Shown in pieces: positions 1 to 11,700 of a stretch of 64,000 bases of DNA. The position numbers were made by a program, and so were the translations under genes. This DNA comes from Progne subis subis (taxonomy: Eukaryota; Chordata; Aves; Passeriformes; Hirundinidae): contig JAKJHU010000014.1 in NCBI GenBank assembly GCA_022316685.1, positions 5,816,001 to 5,880,000 on the forward strand, written 5' to 3'. Position 1 is the first letter of the stretch, and every line of letters begins with the position of its first letter. The notes below the pieces were generated by a model. It ran no database searches. It worked only from the letters and a program-made list of their open reading frames with translations, and was not told the DNA's origin.

Positions 1-528
1 TATTTAAATGGACTTCTGGTCTAATTTGAAAATTTGTTTTGTTTTATACTGGCTTCAGTTGTAAAAAGGAATGATTAACCCAAACAGGAGCACCCACGTT
101 ACTCACCTTTAATTATGTTTGCAATACATCACGGTGATATGGGGGAGCAGAAAGCCTTTCTGCATCCAGCACATTTGCCTCGTAGCATATGGTCCTATGG
201 AAACTGTTTTGATTCAGAGCCCCCAGCAGCATATGGTGAAAAATCTGCCCCTGAAGTCAAATTGAAAGTAGAGGCTGGTCCCAGGCCCCAGAGGACTCCG
301 TGTCTCCTGCCAGCCGGCAGGACTGGAGTCAGAGTATGTGTCACTGTTTCACTCATCATGAAGATTTTATATTTGGTTTGGGATGCTGGTGCATGAGGTT
401 CTGGATGTAAAAGTCAGAAGAGATATGGTTCCTGTAATGTCTGCAGAGATCCTTGTGTCGATAAGGTCAGCAGCAAGTTAATAGATTTTTATCTTCTCAT
501 CACATGAACTTAATATAGTGCAACTGTT

Positions 529-545
529 GGAGGGGAGGGGAGGGG
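529..545 (+). other. G-rich motif, potential quadruplex
   Basis: GG then three GGGG runs, each separated by a single A. With one two-base tract it meets only a relaxed quadruplex rule. Confidence 0.5.
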
Positions 546-1668
546 AGAAACCCTCCTGCCATTATTTTCTGATGTGTTTCAGGGGGTTTTAAAAGACAGG
601 GTGTGCCTTAAAAGCCCCTCTTTGCTTAAAATGAAAATCAGTAATTCAAAATTATGAGTAAAAATATTTAAATATGGACTGAAGGCTAAACATTGTGTAG
701 TAAAACAGCTAAAACTAATTAGAGCTGGGTGAAGAGGGATATGTTTCTCCATGTCAGTGATGGAATGGATGAGAAGGGGGATGGAGATTTCCTATTCCGC
801 GCTCCCAACAGCATCAGACTGAGCTTACTTAAACGATGCCAAAGCAAAACTCAGCTCTGTGCTCCTGCCGTGTAGTGATGCAGAAGCAGAACCAGACACT
901 TTATACTATAAAAATTGCCATAAATGCTACTCCATGTTGTTCCTAAATCAATGTACCTATGGGAATGAAGACTCTGATTGAGCCCTGGGCTCCTTAAAAA
1001 AGCTTTGATAAAGGGCGTGAAGAGTGCTGATAACTGTGGGTGCTGCTGCCAAGCTGCATTGAAGAGGAATCAGAAGCAGGAACAACCAGATGGGGAGGTA
1101 GAAAGATGCTCCATGGCCATAAATACCTGTCATCACCAAAATGTCGTGTTGCTCACATTGCAGCCACTGTGGTGGAGGAGAGATTCTGCGGTGGCTGGGG
1201 AAGGAGCTGCTCCTGCACCAGCAGTGGAAACCCAGGGCTGAAATACGGCATCTCTGTCAGGGGCAGAATCCATGGAGGGACACCGCCGGGTCACGCTGAC
1301 TAGTAGGGCTCAGCGATCAAACGTGTCACACCTGTCTTGGCCACGGGTGCAGGTGTTCTAGGTCAGCTCTCGCTGTGGTTATCAATCGCTGACAGTTGAC
1401 AGTTTAATTTTACACCACAAGTACCTCATTACTTGTGTAGGCACTTGAAGAACATGTGGGCACTGGGTTGGATCAGTGATCAATGACAAAGGTTGCGCAG
1501 GGTGCAAGTGGTAGCAGTAAAAGTGAAGGTCTCCGTGCATGAGTTGGCAGTGGTGGGGATACATGACAAGGGGAGTTTAGCTGACAAACAGTCTGTCAGG
1601 GCTGGAAGAATGGAAGCTCGCCGGAGAGCTGGCTCTCCATTATAAAATACAGCTCGCCATTTAAAAGA

Positions 1669-1684
1669 GGGGGGGGGGGGGGGG
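1669..1684. repeat. 16-base G run
   Basis: Uninterrupted G at 1669-1684, followed by an A/G-rich strand. Confidence 0.95.
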
Positions 1685-1979
1685 AGAAAAAGAAAGATAA
1701 AAAAAGGCTCTTGCTTTGAAAAACTGTTTAAACAAATTTAATGCATGTGAGGGACTGTAAATTTTTATTCTACGAGCATTTATTTCACAACATGGAAGCA
1801 TCCAGGTGTTCAGGAATTTTGTATTAAAGGGAATTGGAGGTGCTGCTTTCATAGATGTACACACATGTGGTGCTCCTGGTTTAGGCTGCCCGATGGGCGC
1901 AGATTCGAGATGTTCAACGTGTTAACCAAACCTTTCCCTATGAAATTCCTCCTCTCTACGTATTGATAAGATGATTTGT

Positions 1980-2310
1980 GACTAAATCTGTTGCGACGGA
2001 TTTCTTCTGCCACAGTAGGGAAAAATTTGTTTCAACACACCTAAAAGTGTTGCTTTAATCAATCCCGTCCAACTTTTTCTTTTGCCGCTCGTTTTCCTTC
2101 GCGGATTTTCCGACATTCCTTTCCATGTCGAACCTACCCAGTGGATTTTGTCACTGGGGCAATGACGGAAAGAAAGAGACATATGGCACTAGTTTGGTAG
2201 AGCCGTGGATCTTGCAGGAGGATGTAAATCTTGTTTGCTTGAGAAACCGCACTGAAAGACACTTTGCTCGAGGTGTAACGTAGCTGCGTTATTGAGTGCA
2301 CCTTATAATA
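1980..2310. promoter_or_regulatory. CpG-retaining AT-rich patch
   Basis: CpG is kept in otherwise AT-rich DNA (GTTGCGACGGATTTC, GCCGCTCGTTTTCCTTCGCG, TTCCGACATTCC). Such retention outside islands is common in unmethylated or recently inserted DNA and in conserved elements. No motif or ORF explains it. Confidence 0.25.
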
Positions 2311-2916
2311 ATTGATATGGCGGGAACGATATTAATGGAAATAATGGGAATTTTACCCAAACCGTAGTAAATAAGGAAAAGACTAATAGTCTTTGCCCTC
2401 CGCTGAATTGAACACGTCTTTAAAAAAAAGATTCTTGATTATGTCTCTCGCGCTGATTAGGTGCAGGCTAACTTTGATCATATCACCTACGGTTCCCACC
2501 GAAAGGACACGTGCGGCGTGAGTTGGGGTTTTAGAAATTGTTAAAATGATTGAATAAGCAGCTCTACACACGGCTCTAAAAAATGAGATGCACGCTCCGT
2601 GTTGGTGTTTTATACTGATTTAGTAACAGTGCTGAGAAGCCCTCACGGTGCTCGGCGTGCAGGCAAAGAGGTCCCTCTCCCATCGTTCCTCTGCAAAGCC
2701 AAGACAACATTGTCTGGTTTTTTTTACCCCCCAAGGTATGTCCAGTCTTTAGTAAATGACAGTGGAAATGAATCAAACTCATGTTAAGGATGGAAAAAAC
2801 TTTATAAATCATAACAAAGGATCAAAAAATCAAAACTGGGATTCAGATACCCCACAAATATTAATTAACTTTCAAACCAAGTCTGGATTTCTGCAGAGTC
2901 TGGTAGTGTTATGATA

Positions 2917-2932
2917 TTTTTTTTTTTTTTTT
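2917..2932. repeat. 16-base T tract
   Basis: Uninterrupted T run. Confidence 0.92.
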
Positions 2933-4604
2933 CCTGTGTCCTCTAATATTTGTTTTAACTTTACTCTAGATGGTAGAGAGAGAAGTTTTGGAGATATGTT
3001 GTTAATATATCTAGTGATGAAATGAAGTTTATAAAATACTAGTGGTATATTCTGTCACAGCCATTAGAATGGTGATCCTGATTTCAGCTCCAAATTAGTC
3101 CGTTGGTGTTCAAATAGGCAACTAAGATTATTTTAATTATTTTTTCTATTACTGTGCACAAGTAACATTAGAAACTTCCTTGCCACATCCATTTTCATTT
3201 TAGTGAAAATAACCTCCTGTAAAATTTGGAATAGGGCCATCCATGATGGATAAATATAGTACATTTTTGGTGGTCTGGTAGGTATAGTAATTATCAATAA
3301 TCAGATGTCTCATTGGGACTAGATTAACTATAAATTTGATTACTTGAAAAGGAATACTCAAGGCAACATGAAAGCAAGTCTTTGGCTTATGAACCAAAAA
3401 TGCTGTGTTGGGTCCTGATGTTGACTTGAACAATCCCATCAACTGTAGTGGGATGAAGAATTGCCCGCAGGGCTGTCTTCAGATGGTAACTTGCCAAACA
3501 CACTTTAAATTGTCTTGAAATCAATAGATCCATGAACCCTCTTGCTGTATATAGATCTATATTATCTAACCAGCCACATGCTGGAGGAGGAGAGGAACAA
3601 GCCTGTTGTGGGTGTGTTGAACCATTTAAATGCTGTGGCACCACAGATGTGAGAGTGAGAAGGAGACATGGGCAATGGCAGGAGAACAAGGGGGAGCTGG
3701 GAGGAAAAAGGGAGGTGGAAGAGATGAGCAGCCTTTTCTGTCTCAGCTTAAGGGATAATATTTCAAGTATCTGATGGGATACAAAGGCCCGGAAGGGTTG
3801 TGATGGGCAGATGAAAGAAGAAATACCTTGAGAGGTGGAGCAGATTCTGGGCCATGAGGAGCAGTAATTTGGGTCACTATTAGGCCAAGATAGAGAAAAT
3901 GAACTCAGGACCAGCAGCGGAGAGGAGCACAGACTCCAGCAGAGAGGAAGAAGCAAAGAAAGGGGAACCAACTGAATTCAAATAGTTGCGATAGTACAAA
4001 GGTCTTTTCTTACAAGACTGGAAAACCAAGAGTTTTCTGACTTGTGGGTCCAGCTTGCAGCAGATAAATGTCAAGGGAGCATCCAGCAAGTTTGCTGCTA
4101 TGTAAAGGAAAGGCAAACTTTGCCAGAAATATCCAATATCAGAAAATATCTAGCAGTAAAGAAATCACCAGAACCCGTGGTCATCTCCAGTCTGTGTAAT
4201 GCCTTTGCCTTCACTGAAGTTTCGGAGTCAGTGGAGTCCAGGAAACAACCACCTTGAGTTTTTAAGGAGTTGTTGGGCCATGTGTTTCCCCTGGTGACAC
4301 TGGTGCAAATCCAGGGCAATCCCACCAAAGCTGGAGATTGCTCTGGCTTTCCGCCGGGTACAGATGCTTGGGTTTGGCCAAGACAGGTCACTTACACAAG
4401 TGTGACCTCACTGCAGTTGGTGCTGCTCTACGCTTGAGGTGATTGAGTGAAGAAGTTGGCTCAGTTGCTGTTGAGGAAACACAGTGTTCGTGTTTCTAAG
4501 TGTTACTTTAAATATAGGGGATTTTCTTTTCACATTTGTTATTCAGAGCTAAAAAGGGGCTGGTCTTTTCTAGCTAAATCAAAATGTTACTTTAGGTGTG
4601 GTGG

Positions 4605-4622
4605 TTTTTTTTTTTTTTTTTT
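4605..4622. repeat. 18-base T tract
   Basis: Uninterrupted T run. Confidence 0.92.
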
Positions 4623-6639
4623 AACCTCCTTTCTTCTTTACCACAAACCACCTACTTCTACATTTCCTAAAAGCTTTTTGGATTCAACAGGAATAAATTC
4701 TGTGCTCTCCTAGGTTTAGCTTTGTTGCCCACTAAGCAGCAGTGCCCATTGTCACCAGTCGAGAAATGGGTTCATTGCATTCAAATTTCATATAATACGT
4801 GGCCATGACAGGGAGAGACAAATGGGCCCCCTTAATCTCCCCACCTGCTTGGTGGCTTCTTCTCTTCACTCTGTCTCACAGCTGGGTGAGTTCTATCTCT
4901 GTGTCACACTGCTTTTAAGAGGGAGAGATTTAAAATCTTTCAACCGCTAATTTTTAAAGGAAAGGTTTTGAAATGAAGAGTTTCCAGCAGCACTGATGGG
5001 GCAAAACTCATCCCCTTTGGCCACGAGCTTCCCTTGCTGAAGGAGCACTGGGCTTGGGTTATTTAAAAGAAGATTTTCCCAAAGTTTTTAGAGCAAAATG
5101 CATTCATCTTTGCATAGGACTGAGTAACTGGGGATGAGTGGCTGTTGCTGTTGCAGCAGGGATGGTGGGAGTGTCTGCCCCTGACCAGAGCTCACCCCTC
5201 TTGCTGGATCCTGGAACCAGAGGCTGGGGAAGCTGGAGCATGGGTTGTCATGGGGAGAGATGGGACACAAATCAAGGCACATGTAAGGTCCTCCTCTGCT
5301 CTTGTTTGGATTGTTTGCAGCTTTTTTTGCTGATTTGCATGAAAGAAGAGTTGCGACTTTCTTAAACACTGCTGTAATGGCTTTGACCCAGCTCAGGAGC
5401 ATCATCTGGTGCCATCTCCTGCAAGCAGGACCCTGCAGGGAGAGGGTGGCAGTGTGAGAACGACAAATGGGATCAGGTTCCTTTTCATGTGAGTGGATTG
5501 TACAGACAGGGTGCTCTGGGGAGCCTGGGGGACAGGCAGGGAAATCTGGGACTAGGTGCCATGCAAAGCAAACCCTGCGTGAATTGAAAGATGGAGAGGA
5601 TGTGCTGTGACGTTACCAGTGGGAAAGGACAAACAGGTGGTGGAAGAATGGCAAACACCTACACTTCAGTTCTGGAGCATTGTGGTGGCTGGGCATGAGG
5701 AATTTGCTGTTTATTAATTTGTTCTTGCTTTGATGGTCAGATCATGAGCCACACGCTTCGCATGAGGGGGAGATGCAAAGGTTTCACCTTGCTAAAGTCC
5801 TGTGAGTCCTCCAAAGACAAGACTAAATACACCATATACCCCAAAATACAAAGAAGGAATGATGCTGGAAAGCCAGGCAGTACTGAGTGTGGGACAGATG
5901 AGGAGGTGACAGCTCAGTCCCATATCAGGATGTTGCAATGGGAGCTACAGATTGTCACCATCTTTGCTAGCATGTTAACACTGCTAGCATTCAACCAGAC
6001 TGCAGAAAAAGGTTTAAAAAAATGTATTTTGTTTTCTTTTGTGGGTAAATGAGCCACAAGTCCCCGTGGGGAGGCACAGTGCACTGCCCCGGGATGCCCG
6101 GCTCTCTGCAGGGGCTGGGATGGGATGGAGGGAAGCGCCGGGCGATGCTCCGGCCCGCACCAGGAGCGCATCCGCCCCGGTGCTGCTCCGATGCTCCCCA
6201 TATTTGGTGGTCTTTAATTTGGCATTACATACTCGGGGCTTGTCTGCAGCTCGTATGATTCAAAGTTCTCCATGGGGTCTAATGTACAAGGCCTGGCCTG
6301 TTTTCATTAGGTTTCCTGAGCTCTCCTCCCTTCTCCCCAGTGTTGCCGCACAAAGACACTTTTGTCAGGCAATGTTGGACTCCCCTCAAAATCCAAGCAC
6401 TTTCAGGAAAGGACTTGGAAGTCTATCTTCTCAGTTTCCATATCCCTTTGCCCTCTGCTCTGGCATTTGGTTTGATTGGTTGTAGAGTTGTCCTTTTTTT
6501 CCCTCGCTACTTCTTTTTGTTGATCTGTCTGCGCTGGAGTCTATCGTGCAAAGAAAAAAAGTGTATTGCAAATCGTGTAAGCCAGCTCTCTGAATTATTG
6601 CACATTGTAAAGTATTAACTCCTTCAGTTCTCGGCTGGT

Positions 6640-7640
6640 TTAAGTGCTAGGACCAAAATCATGATAGGAATGTTAAAGGAGTATTATTATATTTTATGTT
6701 CACTGCCACAAGTTTGGTAAGAAATTTAATCCCCCCTCTCTTGCTCACACTCTCTCTCTTTCTCTGCCTCTTGAGAAAGAAAAAAAGAAAAAGAAAAAAA
6801 GGAGGAAAACTGGCACCAAACTTCCATTTGACTTGGCAACTTTTTCACTAATGTGATTTGATATGCTTTACTAGAAAGGGTAACATGCTAATGTTTCAGA
6901 AGAAAGCGATTTCCTATTAGTGAAAGTATGGTATATAAAGAATATAAAGATCAGGCATTGCTATTAAACTCTTCAATCAATGAATTTATAGCCTATTCTA
7001 AGTGGTAATGATATAATGGAATGCAATATTTTAATATTGGAAAATATGTTTGGTTTGACATTTTGGGCATTCCAGGAAATACTGCTATTTATATAGCTGC
7101 ATCTGTGCAAAAAACAGGGAAAAAAAGAGGATTATAAAAGGAAACCCAGCCAAATTGTTAGAAATCAATCGATCCAAGATGCTTTCATAACATATTATGT
7201 AAAAATTCTGTTTGCTATTTTCATGTATCTGTTTCCTCAGACTATGATTTTATCATGATTTATGCACCCAAGTATACTGATACTGTGAATAGAGTGGTGG
7301 GGAAATGTTTCACACATTTCTAAGCCAGTTTGTAGATTACTTTTTCAGGGGCAGAGGTGGAAATAGTAATTCTGCCTATGGGATATAATTATATTACAAT
7401 TCCTACAGAAGAGGGCTGAGTACAGCCCCCATGTTTCAATTAATAATGCACTGTCAGCTCTGAGGGATGATATGAAACTGTATTGGATCAAAGATTGCCA
7501 GTATCAGACAGGGTTCCTGCTCTCGCTGCTTTTCTTTTTCCATTTTTTTTAATGTGCCTGATTGACTCTCTGCAGTTTTTGAAGAATAATATTTTGCTTA
7601 AAAGTAAAATATTACATTCTTGCAAGCCTGATTAAGTTAC
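6640..7640. promoter_or_regulatory. Candidate conserved non-coding block
   Basis: Long AT-rich unique sequence without low-complexity decay and with many homeodomain/POU/SOX-like words (GCAATATTTTAATATTGG, ATTATATTACAATTCC, CATGTTTCAATTAATAATGC). There is no ORF of note. The texture resembles conserved vertebrate enhancers; conservation is inferred, not tested. Confidence 0.35.
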
Positions 7641-8339
7641 TTGTAAGGGCGGGAGTTGGTTCCTTGCTGTATATGAGCAGATGTTAAGCTCCTTCCATTA
7701 TATTTTAACATCTAACATCTTGCATATACCTTTTAATTGTTAATGTGGTCAGGCAATAAATTCACTGTCTATGGGGAACTAAGAATAATTTTCCAAATTT
7801 CATTCTCTCTAGCCAGTTGCTAGGAAATGAAATGCTTTGGTTAATAATGCGTTTAAGATATTTGCAAGATCTCAGTTTAATATTTGTTCTGTATTTACAT
7901 GAAATCCCGACCAAAAGAGAAAGTGTAATTAAAATACATTTAGCTTTTGGTAGCATTTAGCACTGGCTTGAAACGTACTACTAAAAATTATGAAATCATT
8001 TTGCAGACGAACAGGAAAATATTCTTTGAAATCTGACAAGGTTTATTTGAAATAATGCTTACTTTAAAAAATAACTCCTTTTAGGTCTTACAATTCTACA
8101 CCTCTTACTGAAAAATGGTTTCCCAGTAGCATACATATCCTATATCAATGTAACTAAATTTATATTGTTATAAATTTTTGAGGTTGGATTCTTGAGTTTT
8201 GAAATTAAATAACCACAGTTAACTGTATTAAATGTAGACTTGAATTTGATCGAAAATAAGTAAAGCACTTATGACAACCTCTGTAAATGCTTAAACACTT
8301 TAGTTGTGTTTGTGAGGATTAAATTGTATTATAAGGAGC

Positions 8340-8640
8340 CAACACTGAGTATACAAGCTCCTGTGGGACAGCTTGGACTTTTGGGAGATTAAAAAATCCT
8401 GCATTAATGAAATTTTGCAAGTTTTTTATTTAATAGATAGTGCTTTTCAGGGTATGCAAAATAATTGGTGGCGGAATGCTACATGCATCTTTACACTCAC
8501 ACCACATAACGCGTATAATTACTTGGAGAAACTGCTTAACTTTAATGGGGCGTTTCTTGATCATATAATAGGAAAACTAACAGCTTTAATTAAGATTTAT
8601 GAAGCAGAGAGGTAATATATTCTGCTAAATTAGGTAACTA
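8340..8640. promoter_or_regulatory. Candidate conserved block with an open + strand frame
   Basis: Homeodomain-type words (GCATTAATGAAATTTTGCAA, AGCTTTAATTAAGATTTATG) lie in unique sequence. The + strand is open from 8349 to 8615 (89 codons, including NNWWRNATCIFTLTPHNAYN) despite AT-richness that should give frequent stops, and an AG|GTAATA donor-like site follows at about 8611. Either a conserved element or an exon; a conserved element is favoured because no family is recognised. Confidence 0.3.
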
Positions 8641-8669
8641 TTGGTGGGTAGTGTATTTTTAAGCAATTA

Positions 8670-8735
8670 AAGGCCCGATCCTGCAGCTCTTCTGCTGTGT
8701 AAGCCGTTGCCAGCTCACGCAAGGAGTCCTGCTGC
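8670..8735. repeat. Possible end of an ancient MITE-like repeat
   Basis: AGGCCCGATCCTGCAG followed by CTCACGCAAGGAGTCCTG matches the word order of one end of the same old palindromic repeats (GGCCCGATCCTGCA..CTCACGCAAGTAGTCC). It is short and diverged. Confidence 0.4.
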
Positions 8736-8739
8736 CACG

Positions 8740-11700
8740 CGAGGGAGGGCTGCGGGAATGGGGCTGGACCTTGTGTTTTACAGTCCCTGAGGTATGGCAG
8801 AAAAGAGTTGTGGATATAGGCCGGGTTTTTTCCTGGTTTTAGGCCTGGCTTTGTGTAGTTTTTGCATGAAAGAAGCGCTTGGCAAGTAACGATCATCAGA
8901 AGGAAGCAGCTGGCATCGCCCTTGGCGGCTCGTACGAGTGGTGGATCAGCTCCAAGGAGGGCTCATCACTGGAGGGAAGTGCGAGCAAGGATGTCTGGGG
9001 ATAAGCTGGAGATGGGTGCAGAAAATGGAACTGGGCCCAAATCTTTTGGATTTTCATGATGCAGACATCCGTTCTGTTTGTTTTTTTATGTGTCGCATGA
9101 AGAATTTGGTATTTTCCCCTCATTAAATCACAGGTGAATGTTTCTCAGGTCTGATCATGGCAAGTCTCTGTATTTCTGCTGCACCCTTGCATGTCTGTAA
9201 AACTAGAGGGAGAATGCCAGATGTGCATAGTCTTTTATTTCAAAAAAGATCCCAGTTTTAAACCCTGTGCACAACCAATCTTCTCTAAATGGTTAATTTC
9301 AACCCAAGCACACCTGAGCAGAAATCACTGTTTTTCTGAAGTACAAACACCTGATTGAGAGAGATCTTGTGAACTAAGTATGAGGAATATCTGAATTAAG
9401 GAGGGATTGATTTATTCTTTACAAGTGGGCCAAACACTTGAATGCAGTTTAATGACAGGTAGAAATTAGAAGTTCCACTCCACAGATTTCTTTAGAAGTC
9501 TTCTATATAATTGCAAAATGGGGAAGCTTGTCTAAGACCATTGATTGGACAATTTTTCTGCTGGGCTGTGAACTCTTTTTTGGTTTTTCTTATGCAAGTG
9601 CCTTTTGAATCCAATGTTACCCATGTTACTCAGAAGTTGCTTGAACTACCAAGAATAAATTTGTTTTATGGTTGGGTTTAGTTTGTTTTGTTTTCCCTGT
9701 GCTCAGACTAGTTCCCCATTTAAACTGGAGGAACTTGCACTATCTGAACTAAGTAGAAGCAGAATTGCTAAGGAAGTAAGTGGACCTTGGACTAGGATGT
9801 GGTAGGAATTGAATACATTTGGTATCTGTCAAATATATTCAGTTCCTCTGTGTTGCTGCCTTGTATTTTGCCCCAGTTACACACCTCAGTTCTTGTTTGC
9901 CTGGTGCTCACTGTGCCTCTCTGAAAGGAAGAAACCTCCCAAATTTTCATGTAGGCTATGTCAGCTGGTGACATCTCCCAGTTCCAACCTTTGTAGGGAA
10001 AGCAACTGGGGCAACCCCAATTTTCATTTAAAATACAGAGAGTTTCCAGCACCGCTTGTGGAAAAGCAACGTTTGAAAACATTGCCTGGAGTACCAAGCC
10101 CAGTATCTCATTAAACAAAAACTCTCTTGGGATTTTCAGGTCCCCCTTCTCCTAATTCATGACTTTTGTGTGCTGTACATTGGCAGTGTGCAGTTTTGGG
10201 GTCAGTCAGAGACACTGGCCCCAAATTTGGGCCATCGGTGCCCGTGCTTGCTCTGCATGCCACGTTTGAAAGCTCACATATCATCCAGGCCATATTTCTA
10301 ATGAATCTGGCTTGGGAAAAATATGAGCACTAAACAGAAGAGTAGGGCCGTGGGAAGTACATTTTTAAAAGTACACCCAACCAGATAAATAGACTTTTTA
10401 AACCCAAAATAAACAGATAGAGAAAACTCACTTAGGCAAAGGATGCATAAATTATCTTTACCCTGAGGATGCAGTAAGTTATTCCCTCTTTACATTCAAA
10501 ACCTCTGTTTTGCAAGTCTGTATTTCATGTCTAATCACTAAGAATGCCCTCTTTGACTTCACCCGTGCCTGCAATCATGCCCTTTCCTGAGAAGGGCCCA
10601 TTTGTCATGTAGGGAAAGAGGGCTTAATTAAGTAGGGAAAATATACCTAAGGTGGAAACTGAGCTCTGGCCATTTTTCCATAGAAAATACACGAACAAAC
10701 ATGTATAGATGAGCCTAAACTTTTATTTATTCTTCATGAAAAGACATTTTTCTGCTTCCCACTTTACTTTTCAAAACTCAAAGAGTTTCTAGGTAAGACA
10801 GATGAGAGTCCTAAGTGAAAGAACAAGGATGGAATGTGCATTTATGCCCCCCCAAGAAATAAATTTTTCAAATTCACTTTTTTTTTCCTCCATTTCTCTT
10901 TTTCCTCTGGGAATCTAGCAAAGGTCTCTGTTGTGTGCTCCAAAGAGATTCAAGGTTTCAACAGGGAGGGGTCAACTACAAAAAAAGGAAATTTACAGAT
11001 CTCATGCTAAAATTCCAAGTATTCCTTTAAAAGAAAAAAATATTGAGAGAAACAAAGGGGAAAGCTATCAAGTAAAGCACTTAAGTTACTGAAAGGCAAG
11101 GGAAACATTAATTTTCATGCCAGCAAAAATGTTACATGGGTTTTATATCTGAGCTTTACTTACTGTTGCGCTTAATTGCGTATGATCACTTACTATGAAA
11201 AATGCAGCAACCTGCAGAATCTGTACCTTGTCCTTGAGTTGCAATGCGTGCAGAAATGCAAAAGAGACCTGCCTGTAGATTTTCCTAAGTTTTCAGGACA
11301 AGCAGGGTGTTTTTTAAACAAATCCACTGTCACAGTTTAGCTCCAGTCTGTAACTCTGGATCTGCAGCAGCCCGGCGGGTCTCTCTGTTCTCACGTTTGT
11401 TTTCCATGTGACTTTTTGCATCCCTTGGCCATTGTGACAGTTTTTTAAATTTCTTTAAGGTGGTATCCAGTTAAAGTTTTGCCAGGCAAAGACAAACAGT
11501 TGCTCTGATGGGGCAGTACAGCTGGGTACTGGAAGACAGGCTGGTACTTGGCCAGTCCTCGAATTTCCACGCTGTCACCTTGTACCCACTGACAAAACAT
11601 GACACAAAGTGACTTTGCAGGTGCTGGTGCACTGAGATAGTACTTCGAAAGAGTCATATTGTAAAGGACTGATTTTGCTTCTCTCAAAGTTGTGACAGAA

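Larger units (their letters stand above)
1..2400. other. Non-coding unique sequence
   Basis: Apart from the G-rich motif, the G run and the CpG-retaining patch, nothing specific is seen. All open frames are under 100 codons, lack splice context and have mixed composition. Confidence 0.6.
2400..6640. other. Non-coding unique sequence
   Basis: Contains two T tracts and a purine-rich stretch (3640-3960) that opens a Ser/Leu/Pro-rich minus frame. No gene, and no repeat of recognisable family. Confidence 0.55.

Noticed and set aside
3387..3971. 194-codon minus frame beginning with a Leu/Ser/Pro-rich segment resembling a signal peptide
   Set aside because: The hydrophobic stretch is the complement of a purine-rich tract (3640-3960), and the rest has no family resemblance.
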